Shown here one piece after another: positions 1 through 7,086 of a DNA stretch of 17,432 nucleotides. A program made the position numbers and the translations under genes. The notes under the pieces are model-generated. The model worked only from the letters and a program-made list of their open reading frames with translations. It ran no database searches and had not been told where the DNA came from. The stretch's first letter is position 1. Every line of letters begins with the position of its first letter. This stretch comes from Propionibacteriaceae bacterium. Lineage in GTDB: Bacteria; Actinomycetota; Actinomycetes; Propionibacteriales; Propionibacteriaceae. Where the stretch lies: the NCBI GenBank assembly GCA_024636075.1, contig JAGXHS010000117.1, positions 1 through 17,432 on the forward strand, in the 5' to 3' direction.

Positions 1-360
1 CCCTACGACCTGCCCATCCCGTACCTGATCGGGCGCTACATGCTCGCCGTCACGACCAACGCGGCCAACGCCAATCTGTATGCCGATGCCTTTGCGAATT
101 TTGGCTGGGTGGGTGTCCTTCTCGTCGGCGTCCTGTTGGGGTTTGTCCTGGTGTTGGCTGATCGTGCTGCCCACGGCTTGCCGATCGCCGTCTCGGCAGT
201 GGTGCTCACGATGCCCTGCATCGCGCTGGCGAACTCGGCGCTGCTCACCGTGCTGGTCACCCACGGGCTGGGTCTGGGTATTGTGGCGCTCGCTCTTGCA
301 CCGAAGGGCAGCTGGCAACCACCGAGCCCGAAGCCGCGACGCCGAAACTTGTTGGGCTGA
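1..360 (+). CDS. C-terminal fragment of a polysaccharide-polymerase-like membrane protein (5' partial)
   Basis: The reading frame is open from base 1 and stops with TGA at 358-360, leaving 119 residues of a longer protein whose start lies outside the window. The visible part has a soluble stretch with the motif NANLYADAFANFGWVGV, followed by about three hydrophobic segments (roughly residues 34-54, 64-82 and 84-100) and a short basic tail ending PKPRRRNLLG. The N-A-N-x-x-A-D-A-x-x-N-F-G pattern before a late membrane helix is what I associate with O-antigen/oligosaccharide repeat-unit polymerases (Wzy-like). The setting, directly upstream of wecB and facing a sugar-nucleotide and glycosyltransferase operon, supports that role. 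The assignment rests on a C-terminal piece only. A flippase or other multispanning envelope protein is possible. The ATG at 40 is internal, because the frame continues upstream of it. Confidence 0.6.
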   Translation, partial: PYDLPIPYLIGRYMLAVTTNAANANLYADAFANFGWVGVLLVGVLLGFVLVLADRAAHGLPIAVSAVVLTMPCIALANSALLTVLVTHGLGLGIVALALAPKGSWQPPSPKPRRRNLLG

Positions 361-389
361 GGCCGATAGGCTGACCGGAGCGGCCACCT

Positions 390-405
390 CTGGTCCACGG
401 ATCAG
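390..405 (+). other. Small hairpin between the polymerase-like gene and wecB
   Basis: CTGGTC and GATCAG flank the loop CACG, giving a 6-bp stem with one G.U pair. No T tract follows, so a classical terminator is unlikely. It may attenuate transcription or be fortuitous. The rest of the 91-bp gap (361-451) shows no convincing promoter, so wecB may be co-transcribed with the gene upstream. Confidence 0.2.
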
Positions 406-439
406 ATGGGTGCAGATCGCCTCACCATGCAGAACTGTT

Positions 440-444
440 AGGAG
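440..444 (+). promoter_or_regulatory. Ribosome binding site fixing the wecB start
   Basis: AGGAG lies 7 nt before the GTG at 452. It decides the start, because the same frame stays open back to position 80 with no conserved residues upstream of this GTG. Confidence 0.75.
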
Positions 445-451
445 TGAACCC

Positions 452-1513
452 GTGCGAATTGTGAGCATTGTGGGAGCCCGACCCCAATTCATCAAGCTGG
501 CGCCGATGGCTCATGCCTTCGCCCAGCTCGAGGTCGAGCACAAGATCATCCACACCGGGCAGCACTATGACGTGGACATGTCCGATGCCTTCTTCCAGGA
601 TCTGCAGATACCCGACCCCGACCTCCATCTGGGTGTGGGATCAGGCAGCCACGGCGTACAGACGGGTGGAATCCTGGCTGCTCTGGATCCGGTCTTCACC
701 GAGATGGCACCGGATTGTGTGCTGGTCTACGGCGACACCAACTCCACCCTGGCCGGGGCACTGGCCGCAGTGAAGCTGCACATCGGACTGGTTCACCTGG
801 AGGCTGGACTGCGCTCGTTCAATCGTCGGATGCCCGAGGAACACAACCGGGTGCTCACCGACCACGCAGCTGATCTGTGTCTTGCCCCGACCGAGGTCGC
901 CATGCAGCATCTGACGCGTGAAGGGCTGGGGGAACGGGCCGTGATGGTGGGCGACGTCATGGTGGATGTCTGCTACCAGGTGCGGGACATGGTCGCCCAG
1001 GACTCCCAGCCGATCGAGGGAGTCGCCGATGACGAGCCGTTCCTGCTCGCGACAATTCACCGCGCCGAGAACACCGACGATCCGCAGCGGTTGGCGGCCA
1101 TCCTGGAGAAGCTGGCCCATCTTGCGGTTCCCGTCGTGTTGGCAGCGCATCCTCGGCTGCGGTCGCGTGCTGCGGAGTTCGATTTGTCTTTGACCGCTGG
1201 CAAGCTGCGTCCGGTGGCTCCGCTGGCCTATCCCGACATGGTGCGCGCCGTGGTGCGCAGCAAGGGTGTCGTCACTGATTCCGGGGGCTTGCAGAAGGAG
1301 GCGTTCCTGCTGGGTGTGCCATGCACCACACTGCGCACCGAAACGGAGTGGGTGGAGACACTGGAAAATGGCTGGAACGTGCTCGACCCTGATCTCAGCC
1401 GGGTCAATGACGAGGCACTGAGACCGGTTCCGGCGGCTGAGCGTGGGGCGCCATACGGCAACGGTCACGCCGCGATGGCCGCCGCGGAAGCGATTGTGTC
1501 CCACTGGAGCTGA
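452..1513 (+). CDS. wecB: UDP-N-acetylglucosamine 2-epimerase, non-hydrolysing
   Basis: This 353-residue cytosolic enzyme should interconvert UDP-GlcNAc and UDP-ManNAc, supplying ManNAc-type sugars for cell-surface glycans. The family fingerprint is complete: GARPQFIK (residues 8-15), HTGQHYD (34-40), VYGDTNST (92-99, with the catalytic Asp at 95), HLEAGLRS (115-122, Glu117), MPEEHNR (127-133) and ATIHRAEN (200-207, His203). These correspond to the Asp/Glu/Glu/His active-site residues of the E. coli enzyme. TDSGGLQKEA near residue 280 is the UDP-binding segment. The GTG start has a good SD and places GARPQ at the usual distance from the N terminus. The gene converges on the GT4 gene with a 19-bp gap that shows no hairpin. 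A related 2-epimerase using a modified UDP-HexNAc (FnlC- or WbpI-like) cannot be excluded from motifs alone. Confidence 0.93.
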   Translation: MRIVSIVGARPQFIKLAPMAHAFAQLEVEHKIIHTGQHYDVDMSDAFFQDLQIPDPDLHLGVGSGSHGVQTGGILAALDPVFTEMAPDCVLVYGDTNSTLAGALAAVKLHIGLVHLEAGLRSFNRRMPEEHNRVLTDHAADLCLAPTEVAMQHLTREGLGERAVMVGDVMVDVCYQVRDMVAQDSQPIEGVADDEPFLLATIHRAENTDDPQRLAAILEKLAHLAVPVVLAAHPRLRSRAAEFDLSLTAGKLRPVAPLAYPDMVRAVVRSKGVVTDSGGLQKEAFLLGVPCTTLRTETEWVETLENGWNVLDPDLSRVNDEALRPVPAAERGAPYGNGHAAMAAAEAIVSHWS

Positions 1514-1532
1514 CCTCGGCGGGGCTGATTGC

Positions 1533-2744
1533 TCATTTGACGACGGAGTCGAGGGTCTGCTCCAGCCGATCTGACGCGCTGGCCCGGGAGTAACGCGTCG
1601 ACATCATCTCTTCTGCGAACCGGCGCCAGCGGGCCAAGGTGTCCGGGTCCGCTGCGCGCACCCTACTCAGACCGTCGACCAGATTCTGCGGATCGACGAC
1701 TGAGCCCACTTCGTCATCGGAAACCACGTCACGCAGCGGCACTTTGGCGTTGGTGACCGTCGGCAGTCCGGCAGCAAGGTAGTCGAACAGCTTGTTGGGG
1801 CTCATCCCCTTGTCGAAGACCGACTGCGGCGAGATCGAGTGGATGCCGACGTCACAGGCTTTCAACAATCTGGGGAGCTCCGACTTCGGGATCGGGTCAC
1901 GAAACTCCACGTTGTCCAGACCACGGCGGCGGGCGTCCGCGATCGCGGCATCCTTCTGCGAGCCGCTGCCGAGCAGCAGGAAGTTGATGTCAGGCAGTTG
2001 CTCCGCCGCGTCAAGGATCAGCGGCAGCCCGACGTAGGGGCCGTGTGCGCCGGCGAAGACGGCGGTGTAGCCCTCGATCCGGTACTCGCGGCGCAGTTCT
2101 TCCTTGGATTGCGCCACGTCGAAGTCGGAGAGCTCGGTCCCGTTGGGCACCACGATCACCTTGCTCTGTTCGACACCGAAGCTGGCGAAGTGCTCCTCCC
2201 AGCCCTTGGTGACCACCACGATGCGGTCCGCGTGGCGATAGAGCATGCCCTCAAGGGTCACCAAGGCTTTGTGGATCAGGCTTCCCTCGTTCATCTCGCC
2301 GGCGGTGACGATCGATTCCGGCCACAGGTCTCGCACTTCGAGGATGAACGGCAGTCCGCGGACCTTGGCCAGCGCGAGGCCTGACAGCGCAGTGAGCAGG
2401 TGGGGGCTGGAGGCGAACACGGCATCAGCCTTCAAGCCCAGCCCGGCAACGAAGGCTTCGACGGAGAAGATGCCCCAGCCCAGGATTCGTACCGTGCCGT
2501 TGGTGGAGTAGGACGGAACCCACAGCAGACGGAACCTGCTGTCCGAGGTGCTGATCCGGGCGCCTTGGGTGTGACCGAAATTGCTGGCCAGGATCTTCGG
2601 ACGCCAATTCTCCAACCTGCCGAACAGGTCGATCTGCCGGGTCACCCCGCCAACCTCCCGGGGGATCGCGTAGTGGTTCATCACAATCACCCGTCGGGTG
2701 TGTCCTGCGGTCTTCTCCTCGACATTGGCGTGGCCCCGGGTCAC
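1533..2744 (-). CDS. GT4-family glycosyltransferase, WbuB-like
   Basis: A 403-residue GT-B fold retaining glycosyltransferase, probably adding the second sugar to a lipid-linked repeat unit at the inner face of the membrane. The N-terminal half has a glycine-containing acceptor-side motif (PREVGGVTRQ, about 28-37) and EVRDLWPES (136-144), typical of the WbuB/WcaI-like branch of GT4. The C-terminal half has VFAGAHG (229-235), LLLGSGSQ (257-263) and SPNKLFDYLAAGLP (315-328), which holds the nucleotide-sugar-binding region. The GTG start overlaps the stop of the upstream dehydratase as GTGA (2741-2744), with AAGGA 6 nt before it, indicating translational coupling. WbuB of E. coli transfers L-FucNAc, which fits the deoxyhexosamine enzymes upstream, but donor and acceptor here are inferred. 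It is the last gene of the 6640-1533 operon. Confidence 0.85.
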   Translation of the reverse strand: MTRGHANVEEKTAGHTRRVIVMNHYAIPREVGGVTRQIDLFGRLENWRPKILASNFGHTQGARISTSDSRFRLLWVPSYSTNGTVRILGWGIFSVEAFVAGLGLKADAVFASSPHLLTALSGLALAKVRGLPFILEVRDLWPESIVTAGEMNEGSLIHKALVTLEGMLYRHADRIVVVTKGWEEHFASFGVEQSKVIVVPNGTELSDFDVAQSKEELRREYRIEGYTAVFAGAHGPYVGLPLILDAAEQLPDINFLLLGSGSQKDAAIADARRRGLDNVEFRDPIPKSELPRLLKACDVGIHSISPQSVFDKGMSPNKLFDYLAAGLPTVTNAKVPLRDVVSDDEVGSVVDPQNLVDGLSRVRAADPDTLARWRRFAEEMMSTRYSRASASDRLEQTLDSVVK

Positions 2745-4573
2745 TGTTCGTCCTTCTCGTCGGAGGATGCTGACGCTGCGGATTGCGATCTGTCGGCACG
2801 GATGTTCGCCAGCTCTTCGATCCGAATGACAGTGGGTTGGGTCTCCGCATCGACAATCGCGGGATCGAGTGGCGGAACCGTCACCTGACTGATCAACTGA
2901 TGCTCAGTCGGGTGGTAGTCCTCCTTTTCGCTGAACAGCACCTCGTGCAGCTTTTCTCCCGGCCGCAGGCCGGTGAAGGTGATCTCGATCTCCTTGCCGG
3001 AACGGGCGATCAGGCTGCGCACAACATCGAGGATCTTGACCGGCTCGCCCATGTCAAGCACGCACACCTCGCCCGCCTTACCCACGGCACCTGCCTGGAT
3101 CACGAGTTCACAAGCCTCCGGAATTGTCATGAAGTACCGGGTGACGTCCGGGTGGGTTACCGTGACCGGTCCGTCGGCCCGGATCTGCGAGGTGAAGGTG
3201 TGCAGCATTGAGCCACGGGATCCGAGCACGTTGCCGAAGCGAACACTGAGGTACTTTCCTTCCTCGTGGCCGGCGAACCAAGCCGTCAACTCTTCCGCGA
3301 CCCGCTTCGTGGTGCCGAGGATGCTGGTCGGATCGGCGGCCTTGTCCGTGGAGATGTTGACGAAGGTCGACACACCGTGGGTCTGGGCTGCGCGCAACAG
3401 GTTCAGAGTGCCCTGCACATTGGTCTTCCAGCCTTCGAGCGGGTACTGCTCCAGCAGTGGCAAGTGCTTCAGCGCAGCAGTGTGGAACACGACATCGGGT
3501 TTGTGGTCCACGAACACACGATCAAGGGCTGCGCGGTCCCGGATGTCGCACAGCACGATGTTGGGCGTGTCCAGCAATCCCTGGTTGTAGATCGCCAACT
3601 GGGTGCCGTGTAGACCGGACTCGTCACGATCGAGCATCACCAGCTCACTGGGGTTGAACCGATGGACCTGTTTGGCGATCTCGGATCCGATCGAGCCACC
3701 GGCGCCTGTAACCAGCACCACCTTGCCGGTGAGATAGCCCGAGATGGCTCCCAGATCGGTCTTCACCTGGGAGCGACCCAAGAGATCAGCGACGTCGACC
3801 TCGTGCAGTTGGTCAAGACTCGCTTTGCCACCGATCATCTCCCGCACCGGCGGCATGACCAACATCTTCAGGCCGTGACGCTCGGTCAGGCTGGCGACCT
3901 CGCGGGTGAAGGAGCGGGGTGCGGTGTTCACCGCCATGATGACGGTCTGCACCCCCAGTTTCGCCGCCACGCCAAGGAGTTCCGTACGGCCGCCGCGCAC
4001 CTTGGTCTTGTACAGGTGCAGGTTGCGCTTGGCCGGGTCGTCGTCGATGAAGCCGACCACCTCGTAGGGGGAATCGGGGTCGTAGTAGACCATTCGGGCC
4101 AGTTGCTGACCCGCCGGACCAGCGCCGTAGATGAGGACCGGCTCGGTCTCCACCTGACCGCTCGAGGTGCGTTGCAGGGAACGGAAGAGGAAACGTCCGG
4201 CCAGCATCAACACCAATGCACCGAGTGGCACCGTCATCGCGATGCCATTGGGGAAACTGGGCTCCAGCATGGTGAAGGGAATTCCAAGCACCAGCCCGAT
4301 TCCCATCACCAACAATGCGAGGTTGGCCACCTCTTCGAAGGAGGCGATTTCGTGGCGGCCGCGGTAGAGCTTCGTCAGCACGCCGATCACGACCTGCAGC
4401 ACGATCGCGCCGACGAGGTACATCAACGTCAGGCGCCACTGCGAGGGTTCCGGGAAGCGGAAATTGTAGCGCCCGATCATCAGAACAAGCAGTGCCAACC
4501 CCCAACATGCGACGTCCCAGCTCGTCAGGACAACTCGCTGGAAGGTGACCAGCTGGCTTCGGTTCGCAGGCAT
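2741..4573 (-). CDS. Membrane-bound NDP-sugar 4,6-dehydratase, WbpM/CapD (PglF) family
   Basis: A 610-residue protein with about four N-terminal membrane segments (near 12-34, 48-68, 85-103, 112-130). Next is a CoA-binding-like Rossmann domain (VLIYGAGPAGQQLA, 146-159; GFIDDDP, 174-180), then a C-terminal extended SDR domain with TGAGGSIGSE (289-298) and STDKAADPTSILGTTKR (408-424). This is the long-type architecture of WbpM and PglF, which convert UDP-GlcNAc to UDP-2-acetamido-2,6-dideoxy-4-hexulose, the first step to QuiNAc, FucNAc or bacillosamine sugars. The position usually held by Met (WbpM) or Tyr (short enzymes), four residues before the catalytic Lys423, is Leu419. The ATG has AAGGG 5 nt upstream. 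A weak -10-like TAGAAT lies at 4615-4610 with no convincing -35. The 100-bp gap to the preceding SDR gene is the widest within this operon. The exact product cannot be read from the sequence. Confidence 0.88.
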   Translation of the reverse strand: MPANRSQLVTFQRVVLTSWDVACWGLALLVLMIGRYNFRFPEPSQWRLTLMYLVGAIVLQVVIGVLTKLYRGRHEIASFEEVANLALLVMGIGLVLGIPFTMLEPSFPNGIAMTVPLGALVLMLAGRFLFRSLQRTSSGQVETEPVLIYGAGPAGQQLARMVYYDPDSPYEVVGFIDDDPAKRNLHLYKTKVRGGRTELLGVAAKLGVQTVIMAVNTAPRSFTREVASLTERHGLKMLVMPPVREMIGGKASLDQLHEVDVADLLGRSQVKTDLGAISGYLTGKVVLVTGAGGSIGSEIAKQVHRFNPSELVMLDRDESGLHGTQLAIYNQGLLDTPNIVLCDIRDRAALDRVFVDHKPDVVFHTAALKHLPLLEQYPLEGWKTNVQGTLNLLRAAQTHGVSTFVNISTDKAADPTSILGTTKRVAEELTAWFAGHEEGKYLSVRFGNVLGSRGSMLHTFTSQIRADGPVTVTHPDVTRYFMTIPEACELVIQAGAVGKAGEVCVLDMGEPVKILDVVRSLIARSGKEIEITFTGLRPGEKLHEVLFSEKEDYHPTEHQLISQVTVPPLDPAIVDAETQPTVIRIEELANIRADRSQSAASASSDEKDEQ

Positions 4574-4673
4574 CGGGACCCTTCGGGGAGACGTGTGTGG
4601 TCAGCCGCCATTCTAGTGGAGCCACACTCCCGCCGGGGTGGCGCCCGGCCGAACGAGCCTGCTTCGCGGCCGA

Positions 4674-5606
4674 TCAGGCAAGGGGACCGAACGCGGCGTC
4701 GCCCAGCTGTTGCCAACCCTCGCGGCCCACCACGGGGCTCCATCCTGCCTCGGTGAGCCATGAATCGGCCTGCGGCTGGCCGAACCAGAGCATCTCGACG
4801 CGGCGCACGTTGCCGCCCACTGAGGGCACCAGCTTCCCCGCAGCGGTCCCGAGCCAAACGGCGGTTCGGGCGACTGGAGTGGGGATGTGCCGAGGCCGCC
4901 CTCCGAGCAACCGCAGCAACTCGGCGGTGCTGAGGCCCTCCCACGGATGAATCACCACCGCTGGCGGGGTACTGGTCGTGGTGGCCAGGAAAGCGATGGC
5001 GTCGGCGACGTTCTCGACGAGGGACTGCGGAGTGGGCGCGTCGCCGGAGCCTGCCACACTGGCCAGCGGAGAGCGGGCGATGCGTGTCGCCGTCCTGCTG
5101 ACGCCACGCGTCGCGGCATGTACTCCGTGAGGGCGGTAGACCACGGTGCCGGGAGTCGGCCCGTGCCGAAGCGCCAGCACTTCTCCCAATGCCTTGGACC
5201 GTGCGTACGGCGATGAGGCGTCCGTCTCCATGGACTCGTCGATCCTGACGCGCCGACCCTGGACAGCGGCACTGGACACGTGGACGTACCGACCGACGCC
5301 AGCTGCGCGCGCGGCGCGTCCGACAATGCCGGGGAGTGCGGCATTTGCCGCCATCAAGTCCTCCGTCTGGTCGGAGGTTGCACCCGGATTGCCAGCCGCG
5401 TTCACAACCGCGTCGACACCTTGGACGGACTCACAGAGCCGCTGGTACGTCGGTGAATCCGCCGCCACGGCCGACTCCATGTCCGACTCCGCCACCGGAT
5501 CGACGCGGAGTCCAGGAGCGGTGCTCACGGTGACGCCGCGACTGGTCAAGGCGCGCTGGACATGTCCACCGACGAAGCCGGTGGAGCCGATCAGAAGTAC
5601 CCTCAT
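4674..5606 (-). CDS. NAD(P)-dependent epimerase/reductase, extended SDR (WbpV/WreQ-like)
   Basis: A 310-residue extended short-chain dehydrogenase. It shows the Rossmann motif GSTGFVG (7-13), VVNAAGNPG (67-75), HVSSAAVQG (109-117, active-site Ser) and YARSK (134-138, catalytic Tyr and Lys). No membrane segment is evident. It sits between a WbpL-like transferase, with which it overlaps by ATGA at 5603-5606, and the WbpM-like dehydratase. This is the relative order I recall for wbpV-wbpL-wbpM in Pseudomonas, and the Rhizobium WreQ/WreU/WreV proteins form a comparable functional set. On that basis it is probably the 4-ketoreductase that turns the 4-hexulose intermediate into UDP-QuiNAc or UDP-FucNAc. 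The stereochemistry is unknown. A general sugar epimerase is the alternative. Confidence 0.8.
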   Translation of the reverse strand: MRVLLIGSTGFVGGHVQRALTSRGVTVSTAPGLRVDPVAESDMESAVAADSPTYQRLCESVQGVDAVVNAAGNPGATSDQTEDLMAANAALPGIVGRAARAAGVGRYVHVSSAAVQGRRVRIDESMETDASSPYARSKALGEVLALRHGPTPGTVVYRPHGVHAATRGVSRTATRIARSPLASVAGSGDAPTPQSLVENVADAIAFLATTTSTPPAVVIHPWEGLSTAELLRLLGGRPRHIPTPVARTAVWLGTAAGKLVPSVGGNVRRVEMLWFGQPQADSWLTEAGWSPVVGREGWQQLGDAAFGPLA

Positions 5607-6640
5607 GCGGTCTCCGTTTCAGTGGTTCTCAGCCGGAGCGGCCCCACGAGATAGATGACGACGATCAGTGCGAGCGCCGCGGCACCCAGCAGCCAATCCG
5701 TCGGACGCAGCAGCATCCAGAGTCCCACCGCGCCGGACAAGGCAGTACCGACGCTGCACCACAGTGTGGAGGCCAGATGTGAACCGGTTTCCTGTTGGAT
5801 TTTCTGGTAGACGTGCTCGCGGTGGGCCTCAGTCAGCTGCTCGCCGCGAATCGCCCGGCGCAACAGGGTGAACACCACGTCGACGGCGTAGATCAACAGC
5901 GGTGCACCGGCAGCCAACCAGGCTGCCGGAGTGCCGATGCGCGGCTCTGCCACGCTCAGCGTCCAGACGGCGAAGGCCCAGACGGCGCAACCCAGACCGT
6001 AGCTGCCGGCATCCCCCATGAACATCCGTCGTGTCCCGGAGAAGTTCCAGGGCAAGAATGCGGCAAAGCTGATGGCCAGCACCAGTGCTGCGGCGTCCAG
6101 CGAAGGCGCGTCCAGTGCGCGGCCGTAGAAGAAGAAGGTCGCTCCGGTGATCAGGCCGTGCAATCCGGAGATCCCGTTCACGCCGTCCATGAAGTTCGTG
6201 GCATTGATGTAGAAGACGCCGACGAGCACGACGACGGGGATCTGCCACCACTGGAGCATCGTTGAGATCCAGAAGCCGACGGCGGCGGCGGTTGTCGTGA
6301 CGATCTGCGCCAGCATCCGGAGCCGCACGGAGAGCCCGGCATCAGTGTGCCGAGCGCCGGCGAGATCGTCGGCCAGCCCGATCAAGGAGCTGAACAACGT
6401 GGCCAGCAAGACCACGACCAACTCGGTGCGGAACTGACCGGCAGCCCAGGTGGACGCAGCAAGGCCGAGCAGCAGGCCGGCGACGATGCCGACACCGCCA
6501 CCACGGACCACAGGATGGTGGTGTGAGGATCGATGATTCGGAACGTCCATCACACCGGCGCCCTGCAGTATCCTCTGGGCGAGGGCCAGCAGCAGACTGG
6601 TCACGACTCCCACGCCCGCGGCAAGCACGATCAATCTCAC
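5603..6640 (-). CDS. Polyprenyl-phosphate sugar-1-phosphate transferase (WbpL/WecA-like, MraY family)
   Basis: A 345-residue multispanning enzyme that should start glycan assembly by moving a HexNAc-1-phosphate from its UDP donor to undecaprenyl phosphate. Signature elements are MDVPNHRSSH...RGGGVG (31-51), LADDL (89-93, Mg2+ aspartates), NATNFMDGVNGI (146-157), FMGDAGS (207-213) and HREHVYQ (273-279). The histidine-rich last loop is of the WecA/WbpL type. About ten hydrophobic segments are visible. The frame is open to 6997, but residues upstream are non-hydrophobic and unlike the family. The GTG at 6640 (MRLIVLAAG...) gives the usual length and a first helix, although its SD is only GGAA-like. 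It overlaps the next gene by 4 bp. With a WbpM-like and a WbpV-like gene downstream, a QuiNAc/FucNAc-1-P donor is more likely than GlcNAc-1-P, but this is inferred. Confidence 0.88.
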   Translation of the reverse strand: MRLIVLAAGVGVVTSLLLALAQRILQGAGVMDVPNHRSSHHHPVVRGGGVGIVAGLLLGLAASTWAAGQFRTELVVVLLATLFSSLIGLADDLAGARHTDAGLSVRLRMLAQIVTTTAAAVGFWISTMLQWWQIPVVVLVGVFYINATNFMDGVNGISGLHGLITGATFFFYGRALDAPSLDAAALVLAISFAAFLPWNFSGTRRMFMGDAGSYGLGCAVWAFAVWTLSVAEPRIGTPAAWLAAGAPLLIYAVDVVFTLLRRAIRGEQLTEAHREHVYQKIQQETGSHLASTLWCSVGTALSGAVGLWMLLRPTDWLLGAAALALIVVIYLVGPLRLRTTETETA

Positions 6641-6776
6641 GGTTCCATCTTGCCAGTGGTGATGATTCTTCGCCCACTCTCGTTCTGCGAGTCGCGAGCC
6701 CGGCGTAATCCGGCGAGGGCATACGCCGCTATCCTTTACTTCATCGGCGGTTGTGGCTCTGTCATCACCGGGGATC

Positions 6777-6793
6777 GACCCACGAACTGGGTC
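6777..6793. other. Perfect 6-bp hairpin in the divergent intergenic region
   Basis: GACCCA and TGGGTC flank the loop CGAAC. There is no T tract on either side, so it is not a standard terminator. It lies about 140 nt upstream of the leftward gene's start and could fold in that gene's 5' untranslated RNA. Confidence 0.3.
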
Positions 6794-6948
6794 CTCCCCA
6801 GAAGCGCAGCTGAGCGGTGGTGGGAATCCCAAAGGTGAGTCGGGGCAGACCTTCGGCGATGATTGGGTGGCAGTACTGATGTCCGTTCGGGAGGCGTTGG
6901 CGTGACCTTTCAGCATGAGCTGGACGCGCCGTGATGTCAGGATCACCG

Positions 6949-6958
6949 CGAACGTTCG
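6949..6958. promoter_or_regulatory. 10-bp perfect palindrome CGAACGTTCG, possible operator
   Basis: The inverted repeat has no spacer and lies about 130 bp upstream of the yhgE-like start. It shares half-site bases with the actinobacterial LexA box but lacks the 4-nt spacer, so I do not call it an SOS site. Confidence 0.25.
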
Positions 6959-7000
6959 TGGTGTCTCGGGGGATTGGCGCTGTGACGCTTGTAGCAATCT

Positions 7001-7010
7001 ACCAATTGGT
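7001..7010. promoter_or_regulatory. 10-bp perfect palindrome ACCAATTGGT, candidate repressor operator
   Basis: This perfect palindrome lies 76 nt upstream of the preferred yhgE-like start (7087), in an A/T-richer stretch where a promoter would be expected. Symmetric sites of this kind are used by TetR-type dimers, which often accompany YhgE/Pip genes. No regulator gene is present in this window, so the binding protein is unknown. Confidence 0.35.
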
Positions 7011-7070
7011 CTGAAGGTCTGCTGAAGAGCACTTGAGTGGGTCGTGAACCGTCGCCACAGGGGTCGGAAT

Positions 7071-7077
7071 GGAGGGG
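7071..7077 (+). promoter_or_regulatory. Strong ribosome binding site that decides the yhgE-like start
   Basis: GGAGGGG lies 9 nt before the ATG at 7087. It overlaps the ATG at 7069, which therefore lacks its own SD, so the shorter N terminus (MPRKMSW...) is preferred. Confidence 0.65.
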
Positions 7078-7086
7078 GGTGCGCGG

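Larger units (their letters stand above)
6641..7086. other. Divergent intergenic region between the polysaccharide operon and the YhgE/Pip gene
   Basis: 446 bp with no credible gene. Short open frames here lack SDs, recognisable motifs and conserved features. It must carry the promoter of the leftward sugar operon and that of the rightward yhgE-like gene. I see two perfect 10-bp palindromes (6949-6958 and 7001-7010) and one 6-bp hairpin (6777-6793). I found no -10/-35 pair good enough to call on either strand and no riboswitch I recognise. Parts are less GC-rich than the flanking genes, as expected for a promoter region. Confidence 0.6.

Noticed and set aside
80..451. Upstream extension of the wecB frame
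   Set aside because: It overlaps the polymerase-like gene in another frame, is rich in Trp, Arg and Cys as in out-of-frame translation, and the SD at 440-444 marks GTG 452.
1514..1532. Terminator between the convergent wecB and GT4 genes
   Set aside because: The 19-bp gap contains no inverted repeat worth calling.
3662..4756. 364-residue open frame on the + strand
   Set aside because: It is antisense to the WbpM-like gene, His/Gln-rich shadow composition with no motif.
6949..6958. SOS (LexA) box from the CGAAC/GTTCG half-sites
   Set aside because: The actinobacterial LexA site has a 4-nt spacer between half-sites. Here they abut, and the flanking genes are not DNA-repair genes.
6641..6997. 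Extended N terminus of the WbpL-like transferase
   Set aside because: The frame is open, but the extra 119 residues are non-hydrophobic, unlike the family and in a likely promoter region. GTG 6640 gives the normal length.
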